From an uncultured Odoribacter sp. (GTDB taxonomy: Bacteria; Bacteroidota; Bacteroidia; Bacteroidales; Marinifilaceae), in NCBI GenBank assembly GCA_900541415.1, contig UQJP01000024.1, positions 7,295 to 71,294 on the forward strand: a stretch of DNA of 64,000 nt, read 5' to 3'. A program made the translations under genes and the position numbers. The notes under the pieces were generated by a model. That model saw nothing but the letters and a program-made list of their open reading frames with translations. It made no database searches and was not told the origin of the DNA. Shown piece by piece: positions 43,490 through 52,466 of the stretch. Numbering within the stretch: the first letter of the stretch is position 1; each line of letters opens with the position of its first letter.

Positions 43490-44212
43490 ATGATTAAAAA
43501 AATTCTGTTCATATTAGTCGGTGTGATGATTGTTTCCGGTGTTTCCGGTCAGAAACTATTGCGTAATACAAGCATCTTGAATTACCAGCGGGGCGACCGA
43601 ACTCTGTTGCATTTCGGGTTTAGCCTGGGAATGAATTACATGGATTACCGGGCTCTTTTGTCGGGGGTGAACGGCTATCGGGCTGAAACAGGGAAGCTGA
43701 ATGTGGGTTTTTCGGTGGGGATTATTTCTGAATTGCGTATTTGTGAGGATTTAGGCTTGCGTTTTTTGCCCGGGCTTGAATTTGCCAACCGCTCTTTGGT
43801 GTATACGAATGTGGAAGGGGAAGAGGACGGGAGGAAGTATGCCTATAATGAATCGGTGTATATCAATTTGCCGCTGATGTTTAAATATAAGGCGAAGCGG
43901 ATCAATAATTTCCGGCCTTTCCTGACTGCGGGGAGCAGTTTTAAATATGATTTCCACAATCACGACCGTTTGAAACCCGATAAATCGGTGTATTTCCGGA
44001 CAAACCGTTCGGATGTTTTTCTGGAGACGGGGGCGGGCTGTGATTTTTACTTACCTTATTTTAAATTCGGGATAGAGTTGCGTTTTTCCCTCGGCCTGAC
44101 CGATGTGCTGGTGCATAGGCACGATACGGAGAATCCGGGGTATGAGAATTATACGAACGCTTTGAAAAAGCTGAATGCCCGTATATTTTCGGTTTGTTTT
44201 AATTTTGAGTAA
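43490..44212 (+). CDS. porT: PorT-like outer-membrane beta-barrel protein
   Basis: 240 aa, signal peptide (ending GVSGQ) and alternating amphipathic strands of an outer-membrane barrel ending in an aromatic residue series (ARIFSVCFNFE). LLHFGFSLGMNYMDYRA and FLPGLEFANRSL resemble PorT family proteins of the type IX secretion system in Porphyromonas and relatives. If correct the organism may own a T9SS; other PorT-like barrels exist outside that system, so the assignment is moderate. Single gene before the FAD oxidoreductase. Confidence 0.75.
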   Translation: MIKKILFILVGVMIVSGVSGQKLLRNTSILNYQRGDRTLLHFGFSLGMNYMDYRALLSGVNGYRAETGKLNVGFSVGIISELRICEDLGLRFLPGLEFANRSLVYTNVEGEEDGRKYAYNESVYINLPLMFKYKAKRINNFRPFLTAGSSFKYDFHNHDRLKPDKSVYFRTNRSDVFLETGAGCDFYLPYFKFGIELRFSLGLTDVLVHRHDTENPGYENYTNALKKLNARIFSVCFNFE

Positions 44213-44280
44213 TTTTGTTTGGGCTTCCGGGATCATTTCAGGGATGGGGGAGCTTGTAGGTCAATAATCCGAGATAGGTT

Positions 44281-45825
44281 ATGTATAAAGAGATTCAAAT
44301 CCGGGTGATGCCCGAAGAGGCCGGGAATACCGAGCTTTTGAAACGTTATGCAGCGAAAGTTGCCGGGGTGGAAGCCAGCCGGATTTGCCGGGTGGAGGTG
44401 CTGAAACGGGCGATCGATGCCCGGCAACGTCAGGTGATGTTTAATTTGGTGGCGGGGGTGCATATCGACCGGATAGAAGCGCGGGAGAAGGTGTTTGTGC
44501 CGGGCTACCGCGATGTGAGCGGGGAAAGGGCGGTTGTCGTGGTAGGGGCAGGGCCTGCCGGGTTGTTTGCAGCCTTGCGCCTGATCGAGCGGGGATTCCG
44601 TCCTATTGTGCTGGAGCGGGGGAAATGTGTGGAAGAACGCAAGAAGGATTTGGGACAGTTGTACCGCACCGGAGTGGTGGACGAAGATTCTAATTTCGGA
44701 TTTGGAGAAGGAGGGGCAGGCACTTTTTCCGACGGTAAATTATATACCCGTTCCAAGAAAAGGGGAGATGTGCAGCGGGCCATGGAAATTTTGGTGTATC
44801 ATGGCGCTGATGAAAATATTCTGGTGGATTCCCACCCACATTTGGGGACGGATAAGTTGCCGGGAGTGATAGTGAATATCCGGCATACAATTGAAAAATA
44901 CGGGGGAGAGATACATTTTGGCTGCCGGGTGACGGATTTGCTTATAGCCTGCGGAAAAGTACGGGGTGTTGTGGCGGGGGGACGTGAATTTCCGGCGGAC
45001 GATGTGATTCTGGCGACAGGACATTCCGCCCGGGATGTATACCGGATGCTTCACGAACGTTCGGTGCTGATGACACCTAAAGATTTTGCCGTGGGATTGC
45101 GGATGGAGCATCCGCAGCACCTGATAGACTGTATACAATATCATTCTCCCGCAGGACGGGGTGAGTATTTACCGGCTGCCGAGTATAGTTTTGTGACGAA
45201 TATCGAGGGGCGGGGCGTGTATTCCTTTTGTATGTGTCCCGGCGGGGTGGTTGTTCCGGCGGCAACCGGGCGGGAGCAACAGGTGGTGAACGGTATGTCG
45301 GCATCCGGACGGAATACGCCCTGGGCTAATTCGGCTATCGTAACCGCTATCGGCGAAGCGGAACTGCGGGAATTGGGATTTCACGGGTTGTTCGGCGGGT
45401 TGAAATTGCAGGAAATGCTGGAAAAAAAGGCCTGGGAAGAAGGTGGAAAAAATTTATTTGCCCCTGCGCAAATTTTAACTGATTTTTTAGGGGGTAAATA
45501 TAGCAACCTGTTGCCACGTTCTTCGTACAAACCAGGTGTAAGGAGTTCTTTGATTCATGAATGGCTGCCTGAATTGGTTTATCGGCGTTTGCACGACGGG
45601 CTTTTATATTTCGGCCAGCGGGCGAAGGGGTTGATCACGGATCAAGCTTTGCTTTTGGGAGTGGAAACCCGAACTTCTTCACCTTTACGGATTCCGAGAG
45701 GAAATGAGCGGTTTGTACACCCGGAAGTGATTGGTTTATACCCTTGCGGAGAGGGCGCAGGTTATGCCGGAGGGATTATTTCGGCAGCTATGGATGGAGA
45801 AAAATGCGCAGACAGTGTCATTTGA
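44281..45825 (+). CDS. FAD-dependent oxidoreductase (NAD(P)/FAD-dependent dehydrogenase family)
   Basis: 514 aa cytoplasmic flavoprotein. The N-terminal 80 residues form a small domain, followed by the FAD motif VVVGAGPAGLFAALRLIERG at about 82-101. FGEGGAGTFSDGKLYTR and the closing GLYPCGEGAGYAGGI are hallmarks of an uncharacterised conserved dehydrogenase family in Bacteroidetes and others. A TAATTTTG box at 44210-44217 with a near -33 match lies upstream. The reaction is not known. Confidence 0.88.
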   Translation: MYKEIQIRVMPEEAGNTELLKRYAAKVAGVEASRICRVEVLKRAIDARQRQVMFNLVAGVHIDRIEAREKVFVPGYRDVSGERAVVVVGAGPAGLFAALRLIERGFRPIVLERGKCVEERKKDLGQLYRTGVVDEDSNFGFGEGGAGTFSDGKLYTRSKKRGDVQRAMEILVYHGADENILVDSHPHLGTDKLPGVIVNIRHTIEKYGGEIHFGCRVTDLLIACGKVRGVVAGGREFPADDVILATGHSARDVYRMLHERSVLMTPKDFAVGLRMEHPQHLIDCIQYHSPAGRGEYLPAAEYSFVTNIEGRGVYSFCMCPGGVVVPAATGREQQVVNGMSASGRNTPWANSAIVTAIGEAELRELGFHGLFGGLKLQEMLEKKAWEEGGKNLFAPAQILTDFLGGKYSNLLPRSSYKPGVRSSLIHEWLPELVYRRLHDGLLYFGQRAKGLITDQALLLGVETRTSSPLRIPRGNERFVHPEVIGLYPCGEGAGYAGGIISAAMDGEKCADSVI

Positions 45826-45886
45826 TATTAGAAAAACATTTTTTTTTTGAAAAATATAGAAAAAACATCGTTTTTTTTTTGAAAAA

Positions 45887-45917
45887 TTTGACATCATCAA
45901 TAAAATCCCTACATTTG
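45887..45917 (+). promoter_or_regulatory. Bacteroidetes-type promoter of the HU gene
   Basis: TTTG (45887-45890), 19 bases, TACATTTG (45910-45917): an exact -33/-7 match. Long A and T tracts just upstream (45838-45886, two near-identical T-run/GAAAAAT blocks) resemble an UP-element and fit a strongly expressed gene. The leader is about 40 bases. Confidence 0.85.
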
Positions 45918-45964
45918 TGAGTAGAGAAAAAGGTTAAAAAATTCTAACCCTAAAAATTAATATT

Positions 45965-46231
45965 ATGAATAAAGCTCAATTAATCGACGCTATTGCTGAA
46001 AAAGCAGGTTTAACAAAAGCAGATTCTAAAAAAGCTCTGGAAGCTTTCGTAGAAACAGTTAGCGATGCCCTGAAAAGTGGTGACAAAGTTGCATTGATCG
46101 GTTTCGGTTCTTTCTCTACTTCTGAAAGAAGTGCAAGAACAGGTAGAAATCCTCAGACTGGTAAAACGATTACTATTCCGGCTAAGAAAGTTGTTAAATT
46201 CAAAGCAGGCGCCGAATTGGCAGACATGTAA
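45965..46231 (+). CDS. hup: HU family DNA-binding protein
   Basis: 88-aa nucleoid protein with the HU/IHF fold: MNKAQLIDAIAEKAGLTKAD at the start, GFGSFSTSERSARTGRNPQTG spanning the DNA-binding arm (here GFGSFSTSERSARTGRNP) and IPAKKVVKFKAGAEL at the end. It bends and compacts DNA. Strong promoter at 45887-45917 and its own terminator at 46255-46283; codon use is A-rich, as expected for a highly expressed gene. Confidence 0.97.
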   Translation: MNKAQLIDAIAEKAGLTKADSKKALEAFVETVSDALKSGDKVALIGFGSFSTSERSARTGRNPQTGKTITIPAKKVVKFKAGAELADM

Positions 46232-46254
46232 TCCCCAAAGGATAGAGAAAAATG

Positions 46255-46283
46255 ACGCCCGAGTAATCGGGCGTTATTTTTTT
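46255..46283 (+). terminator. Terminator of the HU gene
   Basis: ACGCCCGA (46255-46262) pairs with TCGGGCGT (46267-46274) around a GTAA loop and is followed by TATTTTTTT. Confidence 0.85.
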
Positions 46284-46565
46284 GTCCGTATGGGAACGGA
46301 TGGACGGAAAATGTAAGAAATGGAATTTATTTGTCCGATATTGGAATTTCGCCGGAGGTGTCCGGAGGGAGAATTTATTTTACATAAAAATGGTAACAGG
46401 GAAAATTGTTACTTTAAAGGCTCTGTCCGGGGAGGAAAGATAATTTTTATGGTGTTTTTTTTGAAATGTGTAAATAGTTTTAAATGAGTTGTTTGTTGTG
46501 TTTGTTGTTATCAAAATATTTTTTATTTGCATGAAATTATGATGCAAAAGAAGAAATAATTATAT

Positions 46566-46740
46566 TTGCGCCGAATCAAAGAGGATTCTATGATATAAAG
46601 ATATTGAGTTAGTTTTATTCGGCTTATAAGAACTACCAAATTTTATGAAAGAGACACAGAATAAAGCGGCAATGTCCCAGCGAAGTGTGGGCGTATTTGT
46701 CGTGTGTGTCTCTCATTAACATTGGTAGTTCATGTTAGCA
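46566..46740 (+). ncRNA. Candidate structured RNA
   Basis: A TATATTTG box at about 46560-46568 could start a transcript here. GAACTACCAA (46630-46639) pairs perfectly with TTGGTAGTTC (46722-46731); inside it AGAGACACA (46650-46658) pairs with TGTGTCTCT (46705-46713), and CGGCAA with TTGTCG and CCCA with TGGG may extend the rod. A 24-codon reading (46645-46719) fits inside the structure. It matches no RNA class I can name with confidence; a 6S-like regulator, a leader peptide attenuator or an unknown sRNA are options. Confidence 0.5.
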
Positions 46741-47127
46741 GCGGCAAATCCCTGCACTTTGCTTTTCATTCTCTTGTTTTCCTTTGAAGTCTTACCTGTT
46801 TTTGAAATTTTATTTAGGGCATATTGTTGTGGGGATGGAATAAACATTTTAGTTCCGGAGCTAAACCTCCGAATTTTATTTGAATATCGGTTACCTTTTT
46901 AAAGTTTGTGAAATTTCCGTATTAGAAACCTGACATCGGCTAAACGATAAATCTGAGGGAGAGGGTCCTTAGGTGTGTAGGCTTGGCAGTTTTCCGGGGA
47001 GAGGGGGAGTGGTTTAATCCTGTTTTCAATGATGTGTTTTCCTGCCTTGTTCAGAAGGTCTGTTCCAGGAGATTTTTATTTCGGGTTTTGGCCTTCCGGT
47101 GGTTGGGATGGCCGGGTGACAGGCAGG

Positions 47128-47931
47128 TTATGCGTTGGCCTTTGGGCGGGTGAACCGGACAACACCGATGCTGAGCTCATAAAGGGCATACATGGGGATG
47201 CTTACCAGCAAAAGGGTGAATATATCGGTGGTGGGAGTGATAATCGCCGCAACGATCAATATGACCACCAGAGCTTGCCTCCGGTATTTTTTCAGAAATG
47301 AGGTGGTGATAAATCCTAATTTAGCGAAGAAATAAGTGAGCACCGGAATTTCGAAGGTTGCCCCCAACATGACGGAAAGCGCCAGGAATGTGTCGATGTA
47401 GGAGGATAGCGATATTTTGTTGGCAATCAGTTCGCTTACCTGGTAGGTAGCCAGAAAACGGAAAGAAAGCGGAAAAATCAGGAAATAATTCAAGAGCACT
47501 CCGGTGAGGAACAGGAGGGAGGCCGACAGGATTACCCGTGCCGATATTTTGCGTTCTTTTTCATAGAGCGCAGGGCTGATGAAACGGTATATTTCGTAGA
47601 GGATATAGGGGGATGCCAGCAGGATTCCCACGTAGAACGAGGTGCTCATGTGGATGAAAAACTGGGAGGCCAGTTCGATGTTGATCAATTCAATGTCGAA
47701 AGGCTCCACCTGTATGGAGGGCTGTCCGATCCATACACCTAAGCGGTTGATCCACTGATAGAGGATGAAGTCGGAATTTCGGGGAGCTAATATGATGTTA
47801 AAGACTTCGTCTTTATACAGGAAAGCAATGACCATCAGGAGAACGACAATAAGAGCAACCCGGAAAAACACCTTTCTGAGCTCATCGAGGTGATCCCAGA
47901 AAGTCATTTCCTGTGACTTATTTTCCTCCAT
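47128..47931 (-). CDS. tatC: Sec-independent protein translocase TatC
   Basis: 267-aa inner-membrane receptor of the twin-arginine export system. Six transmembrane helices, N-terminal TFWDHLDELRKVFFRVALI with the conserved Glu-Leu-Arg, PSIQVEPF and FFIHMSTSFYVGI, and the conserved LGFITTSFLKKYRRQALV region are visible. It follows tatA by 11 bases as an operon. A second, broken tatC lies at 60150-60927. Confidence 0.96.
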   Translation of the reverse strand: MEENKSQEMTFWDHLDELRKVFFRVALIVVLLMVIAFLYKDEVFNIILAPRNSDFILYQWINRLGVWIGQPSIQVEPFDIELINIELASQFFIHMSTSFYVGILLASPYILYEIYRFISPALYEKERKISARVILSASLLFLTGVLLNYFLIFPLSFRFLATYQVSELIANKISLSSYIDTFLALSVMLGATFEIPVLTYFFAKLGFITTSFLKKYRRQALVVILIVAAIITPTTDIFTLLLVSIPMYALYELSIGVVRFTRPKANA

Positions 47932-47942
47932 ACCGGAACCGT

Positions 47943-48137
47943 TTATTTTTGAGGATTGGAGGTGTCGGCATTCTGGTCGTTATCCGTGCCGTTCATTCCG
48001 TCCTTGAAACTTTTCACTCCCTTACCCAGTCCTTTCATCAATTCTGGAATTTTTTTCCCGCCGAAAAGAATCAGGACGATCAGAGCTATGAATAAAATTT
48101 CCTGACCTCCCAGCCCAAAGATTAATGGATTCATCAT
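47943..48137 (-). CDS. tatA: Sec-independent protein translocase TatA
   Basis: 64 aa when started at the ATG at 48137 (MMNPLIFGLGG); an earlier ATG at 48182 would add 15 residues unlike TatA. One transmembrane helix (EILFIALIVLILFGG) followed by the amphipathic helix (KKIPELMKGLGKGVKSFKDG) typical of TatA/TatE. A minus-strand promoter with TACATTTG lies at 48201-48231. It is the first gene of the operon with tatC. Confidence 0.95.
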   Translation of the reverse strand: MMNPLIFGLGGQEILFIALIVLILFGGKKIPELMKGLGKGVKSFKDGMNGTDNDQNADTSNPQK

Positions 48138-48200
48138 ATACGTTAAATTTTTTCTGGTTTTCTGTGTACCATCTTTTTGCATAATGGTAAATCTGTGTTA

Positions 48201-48231
48201 CAAATGTAGTGAATTTTAGGTTGCTTACAAG
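48201..48231 (-). promoter_or_regulatory. Promoter of the tatA-tatC operon
   Basis: On the minus strand TACATTTG (48201-48208) with CTTG 19 bases upstream (48228-48231; consensus TTTG). The transcript would start near 48194, about 57 bases before the tatA ATG. Confidence 0.6.
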
Positions 48232-48294
48232 TGGCGTGTATGAAAATAGGGTGTATTTTCATGCTTGCGCCGGGGTGACACCGGGAAAATATTT

Positions 48295-48302
48295 TAACTT
48301 TG
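48295..48302 (+). promoter_or_regulatory. -7 box for the NUDIX gene
   Basis: TAACTTTG matches the -7 pattern; no clear -33 partner. It overlaps a possible TTG start at 48300 and therefore favours an ATG downstream as the true start. Confidence 0.5.
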
Positions 48303-48329
48303 CAAGAAAGTATGAATAATCTCGACGGA

Positions 48330-48899
48330 ATGAAAAAACAGGAAATAAAAAACTGGCGGGTGCTTGATTCGGAATATATTGCACACGACCCCTGGTTTAC
48401 GGTGCGGAAAGAACGGGTGGAACTGGGGAACGGGAGTGTAATTCCTTCTTATTATGTGTTTGAATATCCGGCGTGGATTTGCGTGATAGCTATCGATAAA
48501 GGGGGGAGGATGATTATGGAAAGGCAGTATCGGCATGGATTCGGACGGGTGGATTATGAACTTTGTGCCGGTGTGGTGGATGCTACGGACGCTTCCCCTT
48601 TGGAGGCTGCGAAACGGGAGTTGTGGGAGGAAACGGGATACGGCAACGGGCAATGGCAGGAGTTGATGCAGGTATGTGTCAATCCGGGTACGCATAATAA
48701 TATTACGTATTGTTTCCTGGCTACGGGAGTAGAACAGGTGTCCGCCCCGCATTTGGAAGAAACCGAAGATATAGCGGTGGAACTTCTGCCGTTGGGGGAA
48801 GTGAAAGAAATATTGGAGAAAAACGGGGTGATGCAGGCGATACATGCCGCAGCTTTGTGGAAATATTTTGCTTTGCATCCGCTGGAAGGCCGGAAATAA
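48330..48899 (+). CDS. NUDIX hydrolase (ADP-ribose pyrophosphatase-like)
   Basis: About 189 aa from the ATG at 48330; another ATG at 48312 is possible. The TTG at 48300 falls in the -7 box and is excluded. The Nudix box is well formed around residue 95 (GVVDATDASPLEAAKRELWEETGY reads with REL.EETG; the preceding AGVVDA and EAAKREL fit the G5xEx7REUxEEXGU pattern). Such enzymes cut nucleoside diphosphate sugars such as ADP-ribose. It is followed after 23 bases by trmH. Confidence 0.88.
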   Translation: MKKQEIKNWRVLDSEYIAHDPWFTVRKERVELGNGSVIPSYYVFEYPAWICVIAIDKGGRMIMERQYRHGFGRVDYELCAGVVDATDASPLEAAKRELWEETGYGNGQWQELMQVCVNPGTHNNITYCFLATGVEQVSAPHLEETEDIAVELLPLGEVKEILEKNGVMQAIHAAALWKYFALHPLEGRK

Positions 48900-48922
48900 G
48901 CGGGTAGAGCACACAGGAACGG

Positions 48923-49600
48923 ATGGATATGAAGTCAGAAAAAGAACAGGTAGAATATTTAAAGAATTTTGTGACGGACGAAAAGAACGATCTTTTCAGC
49001 CGTATGATTTACGAACGGACAGATTACGCGACGGTTGTGCTGGAGGATTTGTTTCAATCGCATAACCAGAGTGCGGTGATGCGTTCGGCGGATTGTTTCG
49101 GTATTCAGGATGTGCACATCATAGAAAACCGAAACGCTTACGATGTCAGCTCTACGGTTTCGCAGGGGGCGAGGGAATGGCTTTCACTGCATCGCTACGG
49201 GGAGTTGAAGAACAATACCCAGGCGGCTATCGATAAGCTGAGGGGAGAGGGTTACCGTATTATCGCGACGACGCCCCACCAGGGGGATGTGCTGATCGAC
49301 GATCTCGATCTGGCAAAAGGGAAGATGGCGTTTTTCTTCGGTACGGAGCTGACCGGATTGTCCGACAGGGTGATAGAACAGGCGGATGAATTTGTAAAGG
49401 TTCCGATGTATGGTTTCACCGAGAGCCTGAACGTGAGCGTGTGTGCCGCGCTGGTTATGTATAGCGTGAGGCAGCGTTTGCGTACCAGTACGATCGGTTG
49501 GCATTTGCCCGAAGCAAGGCAGACAGAAGTGTTGCTGCAATGGTACAAAAAGTCGATCAAGGCTTCGGCAGAGATTCTGGAAAGATTCAACCGGGAGTGA
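48923..49600 (+). CDS. trmH: tRNA 2'-O-methyltransferase, TrmH/SpoU family
   Basis: 225 aa SPOUT methyltransferase. The opening segment (TVVLEDLFQSHNQSAVMRSADCFGIQDVHIIE) carries the conserved N and R for SpoU motif 1, motif 2 is FFFGTELTGLSD and motif 3 is VPMYGFTESLNVSVCAAL. It is likely to methylate G18 of tRNA. The close form is TrmH rather than rRNA-directed RlmB; this rests on general similarity. It lies between NUDIX and an unknown secreted protein. Confidence 0.88.
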   Translation: MDMKSEKEQVEYLKNFVTDEKNDLFSRMIYERTDYATVVLEDLFQSHNQSAVMRSADCFGIQDVHIIENRNAYDVSSTVSQGAREWLSLHRYGELKNNTQAAIDKLRGEGYRIIATTPHQGDVLIDDLDLAKGKMAFFFGTELTGLSDRVIEQADEFVKVPMYGFTESLNVSVCAALVMYSVRQRLRTSTIGWHLPEARQTEVLLQWYKKSIKASAEILERFNRE

Positions 49601-49632
49601 ACGGAAGGTAATTATATTGAATAGAGGAGAGT

Positions 49633-50376
49633 ATGAACAGGAAAGGATTTATCTTAGGGGTGATTTTCGGGTTGATGTCTTTGGCGGGCCTGGCGCAGAT
49701 CGATAGTGTTGCGGTGCGGCTCGAACGGATAAAAGCCTGTACGGACGATAGCGTGAAGGTGGCTTATGCCGACGGTATACCCGCGTTACTGGAAAAAACG
49801 GCTTTCGGAAGTTTCCAGGGAGCTGCCCCTGTGAAATACCTGGGGTATAAATACGACACGAAGGCCGATGTGGAGCTGTTTTCCTGGGCTATTCCCCTGA
49901 CCGGAGGACTGGCTTTTTATAATTGGTTTCGCTTTAAGGATGGAAAACGGGTTTATTTGCTGAGGACTTTGCCCGGCGAGGAAACAGAGATGCCTCCATA
50001 CCTGTTTTATGACCTGCTGGCGTTCGAGTCGGGCGGACGGGAGTATTTTGCCTTGCTGGGATGGGCGCAAACCCCGAACAGTAACCGGAAAGCGGTGTGG
50101 ATAGCCCGGTTTGGCACAGGGGGAAAAGTGTATTTTAATGCGAAACTGATGCGGAAAGGACAGAGCCGGAGCGCTTCGCTTGCTTTTGAGTATGCCAAAG
50201 AGGGGAGCATGATGCTGAAACAGGATAAGAAGGGAAAACGTATTATTTTTGACAATCTGGTGCCTATCGATAAAAAATATGAAGGCTTTTTTATGTTTTA
50301 CGGCCCTGACGGGACGAACGACGCTTTGGTGCTGAAAAAAGGGGAGTGGCTGTATATGAGTAATGTAAAAAGATAA
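49633..50376 (+). CDS. Hypothetical secreted protein, 247 aa
   Basis: No family recognised. A signal peptide (GVIFGLMSLAGLAQ) precedes a soluble domain rich in beta strands (PVKYLGYKYDTKADVELFSW, YFALLGWAQTPNSNRKAVW, FDNLVPIDKKYEGFFMFYGP). The ending LYMSNVKR is short. It stands in line with trmH (33 bases) and DPP III (59 bases) and may share their transcript. Function unknown. Confidence 0.75.
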   Translation: MNRKGFILGVIFGLMSLAGLAQIDSVAVRLERIKACTDDSVKVAYADGIPALLEKTAFGSFQGAAPVKYLGYKYDTKADVELFSWAIPLTGGLAFYNWFRFKDGKRVYLLRTLPGEETEMPPYLFYDLLAFESGGREYFALLGWAQTPNSNRKAVWIARFGTGGKVYFNAKLMRKGQSRSASLAFEYAKEGSMMLKQDKKGKRIIFDNLVPIDKKYEGFFMFYGPDGTNDALVLKKGEWLYMSNVKR

Positions 50377-50434
50377 CGGAGGGTTTCCCGGGGCACGGGG
50401 AGGAATCCGGCAGATATATGAAATAAGGAAAGAG

Positions 50435-52345
50435 ATGGAAAATAAAGAATTTGAATTTTTGACCGAGCAATTCGACGATATAAAAATTTTGCGCTATCAG
50501 GTCCCGGCTTTTGAGGGCCTGACCTTGCAGGAAAAAGTGTTTGTGTATTACCTGAGCCGGGCGGCTGTGGAGGGACGGGATATTCTGTGGGATCAGAATA
50601 ACCGCTATAATCTCCAGGTGAGGCGGGTGTTGGAATGGATTATCCGTGATTTTAAAGGTGACCGGAATACGGGCGATTTCCAGTTGTTTCTGGTGTATGC
50701 GAAGAAGGTCTTTTTTGCCAATGGCATTCATCACCATTATTCAATGGATAAGTTTGTTCCCGAATTTTCTAAGGAATATTTTCAGGGGTTGCTGGCAGGT
50801 ATCGGTGTGCCGGAGATTTTCAGCGAATTGGAGGATGTTATTTTCGATCCCTCGTTTATGGCGAAACGGGTGGTGCTTGACGAGGGCGCCGATCTGGTGA
50901 AGGCTTCGGCCAATAATTATTATCAGGGAGTGACGCAAAAAGAGGCGGAGGAATTTTATAAACCGCCTGTTCCGGCAGAGGAGCGCCCGGTGGCGAGGGG
51001 ATTGAATTCTACGTTGTTGAAACAGGACGGCGTGGTTATGGAGGAGGTGTGGAAAATTTCCGGGAAATACGGGGCTGAATTGAAGCGTGTGGCTGGCTGG
51101 TTGGAAAAGGCGTTGCCTTATGCCGCCAATGAACAGCAGCGGAAAGTGGTCCGGTTGTTGATTGAATATTACCGGACGGGAGATTTACGCCTTTTTGACG
51201 AGTATTCGATAGAGTGGCTGAAAGAGTTGGATGCGAATGTGGATTTTATCAACGGGTTTATCGAGGTGTACGGCGATCCGCTGGGATACAAAGGGAGCTG
51301 GGAATCGGTGGTACAGATTGTGGACAAAGAAGCCGGGGAACGTACCCGGAAGCTGGCGGAAAATGCCCTTTGGTTTGAGGAACACGCTCCGGTGGACGCA
51401 CGTTTCCGCAAAAAAGAGGTGAAGGGGGTGATTGCCCGGGTGATGCAGGTGGCGATGCTGGGCGGGGATTGTTATCCGGCTACGCCGATCGGGATTAACC
51501 TGCCTAATTCGGAATGGATACGGGAACGTTACGGCAGCAAGTCGGTGACGCTCGACAATATCACCTATGCTTATGAACAGGCGGCCCGGAGTTCCGGTGT
51601 GACGGAGGAATTTGCCGCTACGGAGGAAGAAAAAGAGTTGGGACGGCTTTACGGTTCGTTGGCCGGGAATGTGCATACCGACCTGCACGAGTGCCTGGGA
51701 CATGGTTCCGGACGTTTGCTGGAAGGGGTGCAGCAGGATGCTTTAAGAAGTTATTATTCTACCATAGAGGAGGCGAGAGCCGATCTTTTCGCCCTGTATT
51801 ATATTATGGATGAAAAGCTGGTGGAATTGGGGGTATTGCCTTCTACGGAGGCCGGAAAAGCAGAGTATAACAGTTATATCCGTAACGGTTTGATGGTGCA
51901 GCTTACCCGCCTGAAAGAAGGGAATAATCTGGAGGAATCGCATATGCGTAACCGCCAGTTGATCGCCGCCTGGGTGTTTGAGCAGGGGAAGGAGCAGAAT
52001 GTGATTGAACGGATCGAGCGGGAGGGAAAGACCTATTTTGTGATTCGTGATTATAAGGCTTTACGCGGCCTTTTCGCCCGTTTGCTGGCAGAAGTGCAGC
52101 GCATGAAGTCGGAGGGCGATTACGAGGCTGCCAAAAAGCTGGTGGAAACTTACGGGGTGAGAGTAGACCGGAAATTGCATCGGGAAGTGCTGGAGCGTTA
52201 CCGGAAGCTGAATGTGGCTCCATACGCCGGGTTTATCAATCCCGAATATGAATTGGTGGAGCAGGACGGTGTTCCGGTGGATGTGAAGATTCACTATCCT
52301 TCTGATTTCCTGCAACAAATGATGGATTATGCCGTGATGAAATGA
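50435..52345 (+). CDS. Dipeptidyl peptidase III-like M49 zinc peptidase
   Basis: 636 aa. Zinc motif H418-E-C-L-G-H423 (the bacterial HEXXGH form; human enzyme has HELLGH), with the third ligand region STIEEARADLFALY near 445. HEXXGH with one extra residue marks family M49. It cleaves dipeptides from peptide N-termini. It ends with a bidirectional terminator shared with the convergent tpiA. Confidence 0.93.
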   Translation: MENKEFEFLTEQFDDIKILRYQVPAFEGLTLQEKVFVYYLSRAAVEGRDILWDQNNRYNLQVRRVLEWIIRDFKGDRNTGDFQLFLVYAKKVFFANGIHHHYSMDKFVPEFSKEYFQGLLAGIGVPEIFSELEDVIFDPSFMAKRVVLDEGADLVKASANNYYQGVTQKEAEEFYKPPVPAEERPVARGLNSTLLKQDGVVMEEVWKISGKYGAELKRVAGWLEKALPYAANEQQRKVVRLLIEYYRTGDLRLFDEYSIEWLKELDANVDFINGFIEVYGDPLGYKGSWESVVQIVDKEAGERTRKLAENALWFEEHAPVDARFRKKEVKGVIARVMQVAMLGGDCYPATPIGINLPNSEWIRERYGSKSVTLDNITYAYEQAARSSGVTEEFAATEEEKELGRLYGSLAGNVHTDLHECLGHGSGRLLEGVQQDALRSYYSTIEEARADLFALYYIMDEKLVELGVLPSTEAGKAEYNSYIRNGLMVQLTRLKEGNNLEESHMRNRQLIAAWVFEQGKEQNVIERIEREGKTYFVIRDYKALRGLFARLLAEVQRMKSEGDYEAAKKLVETYGVRVDRKLHREVLERYRKLNVAPYAGFINPEYELVEQDGVPVDVKIHYPSDFLQQMMDYAVMK

Positions 52346-52415
52346 AAGGCTCGTTTGATCGGTTTCCCTTAGACAGGTTTGAAAATAGCTTCGGAAGGGG
52401 GAAGGTAAAACATAT

Positions 52416-52447
52416 AAAAAGGGACTGCCATCAGACAGTCCCTTTTT
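52416..52447. terminator. Bidirectional terminator between DPP III and tpiA genes
   Basis: A perfect 12-bp stem (AAAAAGGGACTG with CAGTCCCTTTTT) around an 8-base loop, with T-runs on both strands. It ends DPP III on the plus and tpiA on the minus strand. Confidence 0.85.
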
Positions 52448-52466
52448 ATATTCCTGCTTATTGTAA

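Larger units (their letters stand above)
46232..47127. other. 896-base gap after HU with terminator and a structured RNA candidate
   Basis: The HU terminator (46255-46283) and a structured RNA candidate (46560-46760) are the only items I can support. No protein gene seems credible between them or in 46760-47127. Confidence 0.6.

Noticed and set aside
46645..46719. 24-codon reading inside the structured RNA candidate
   Set aside because: It coincides with the perfect stems, and its length is easily random; kept only as a remark on the RNA.
47029..47301. Plus-strand 90-codon reading over the tatC end
   Set aside because: Overlaps the true tatC antisense, Gly/Pro/Arg rich, no motif.
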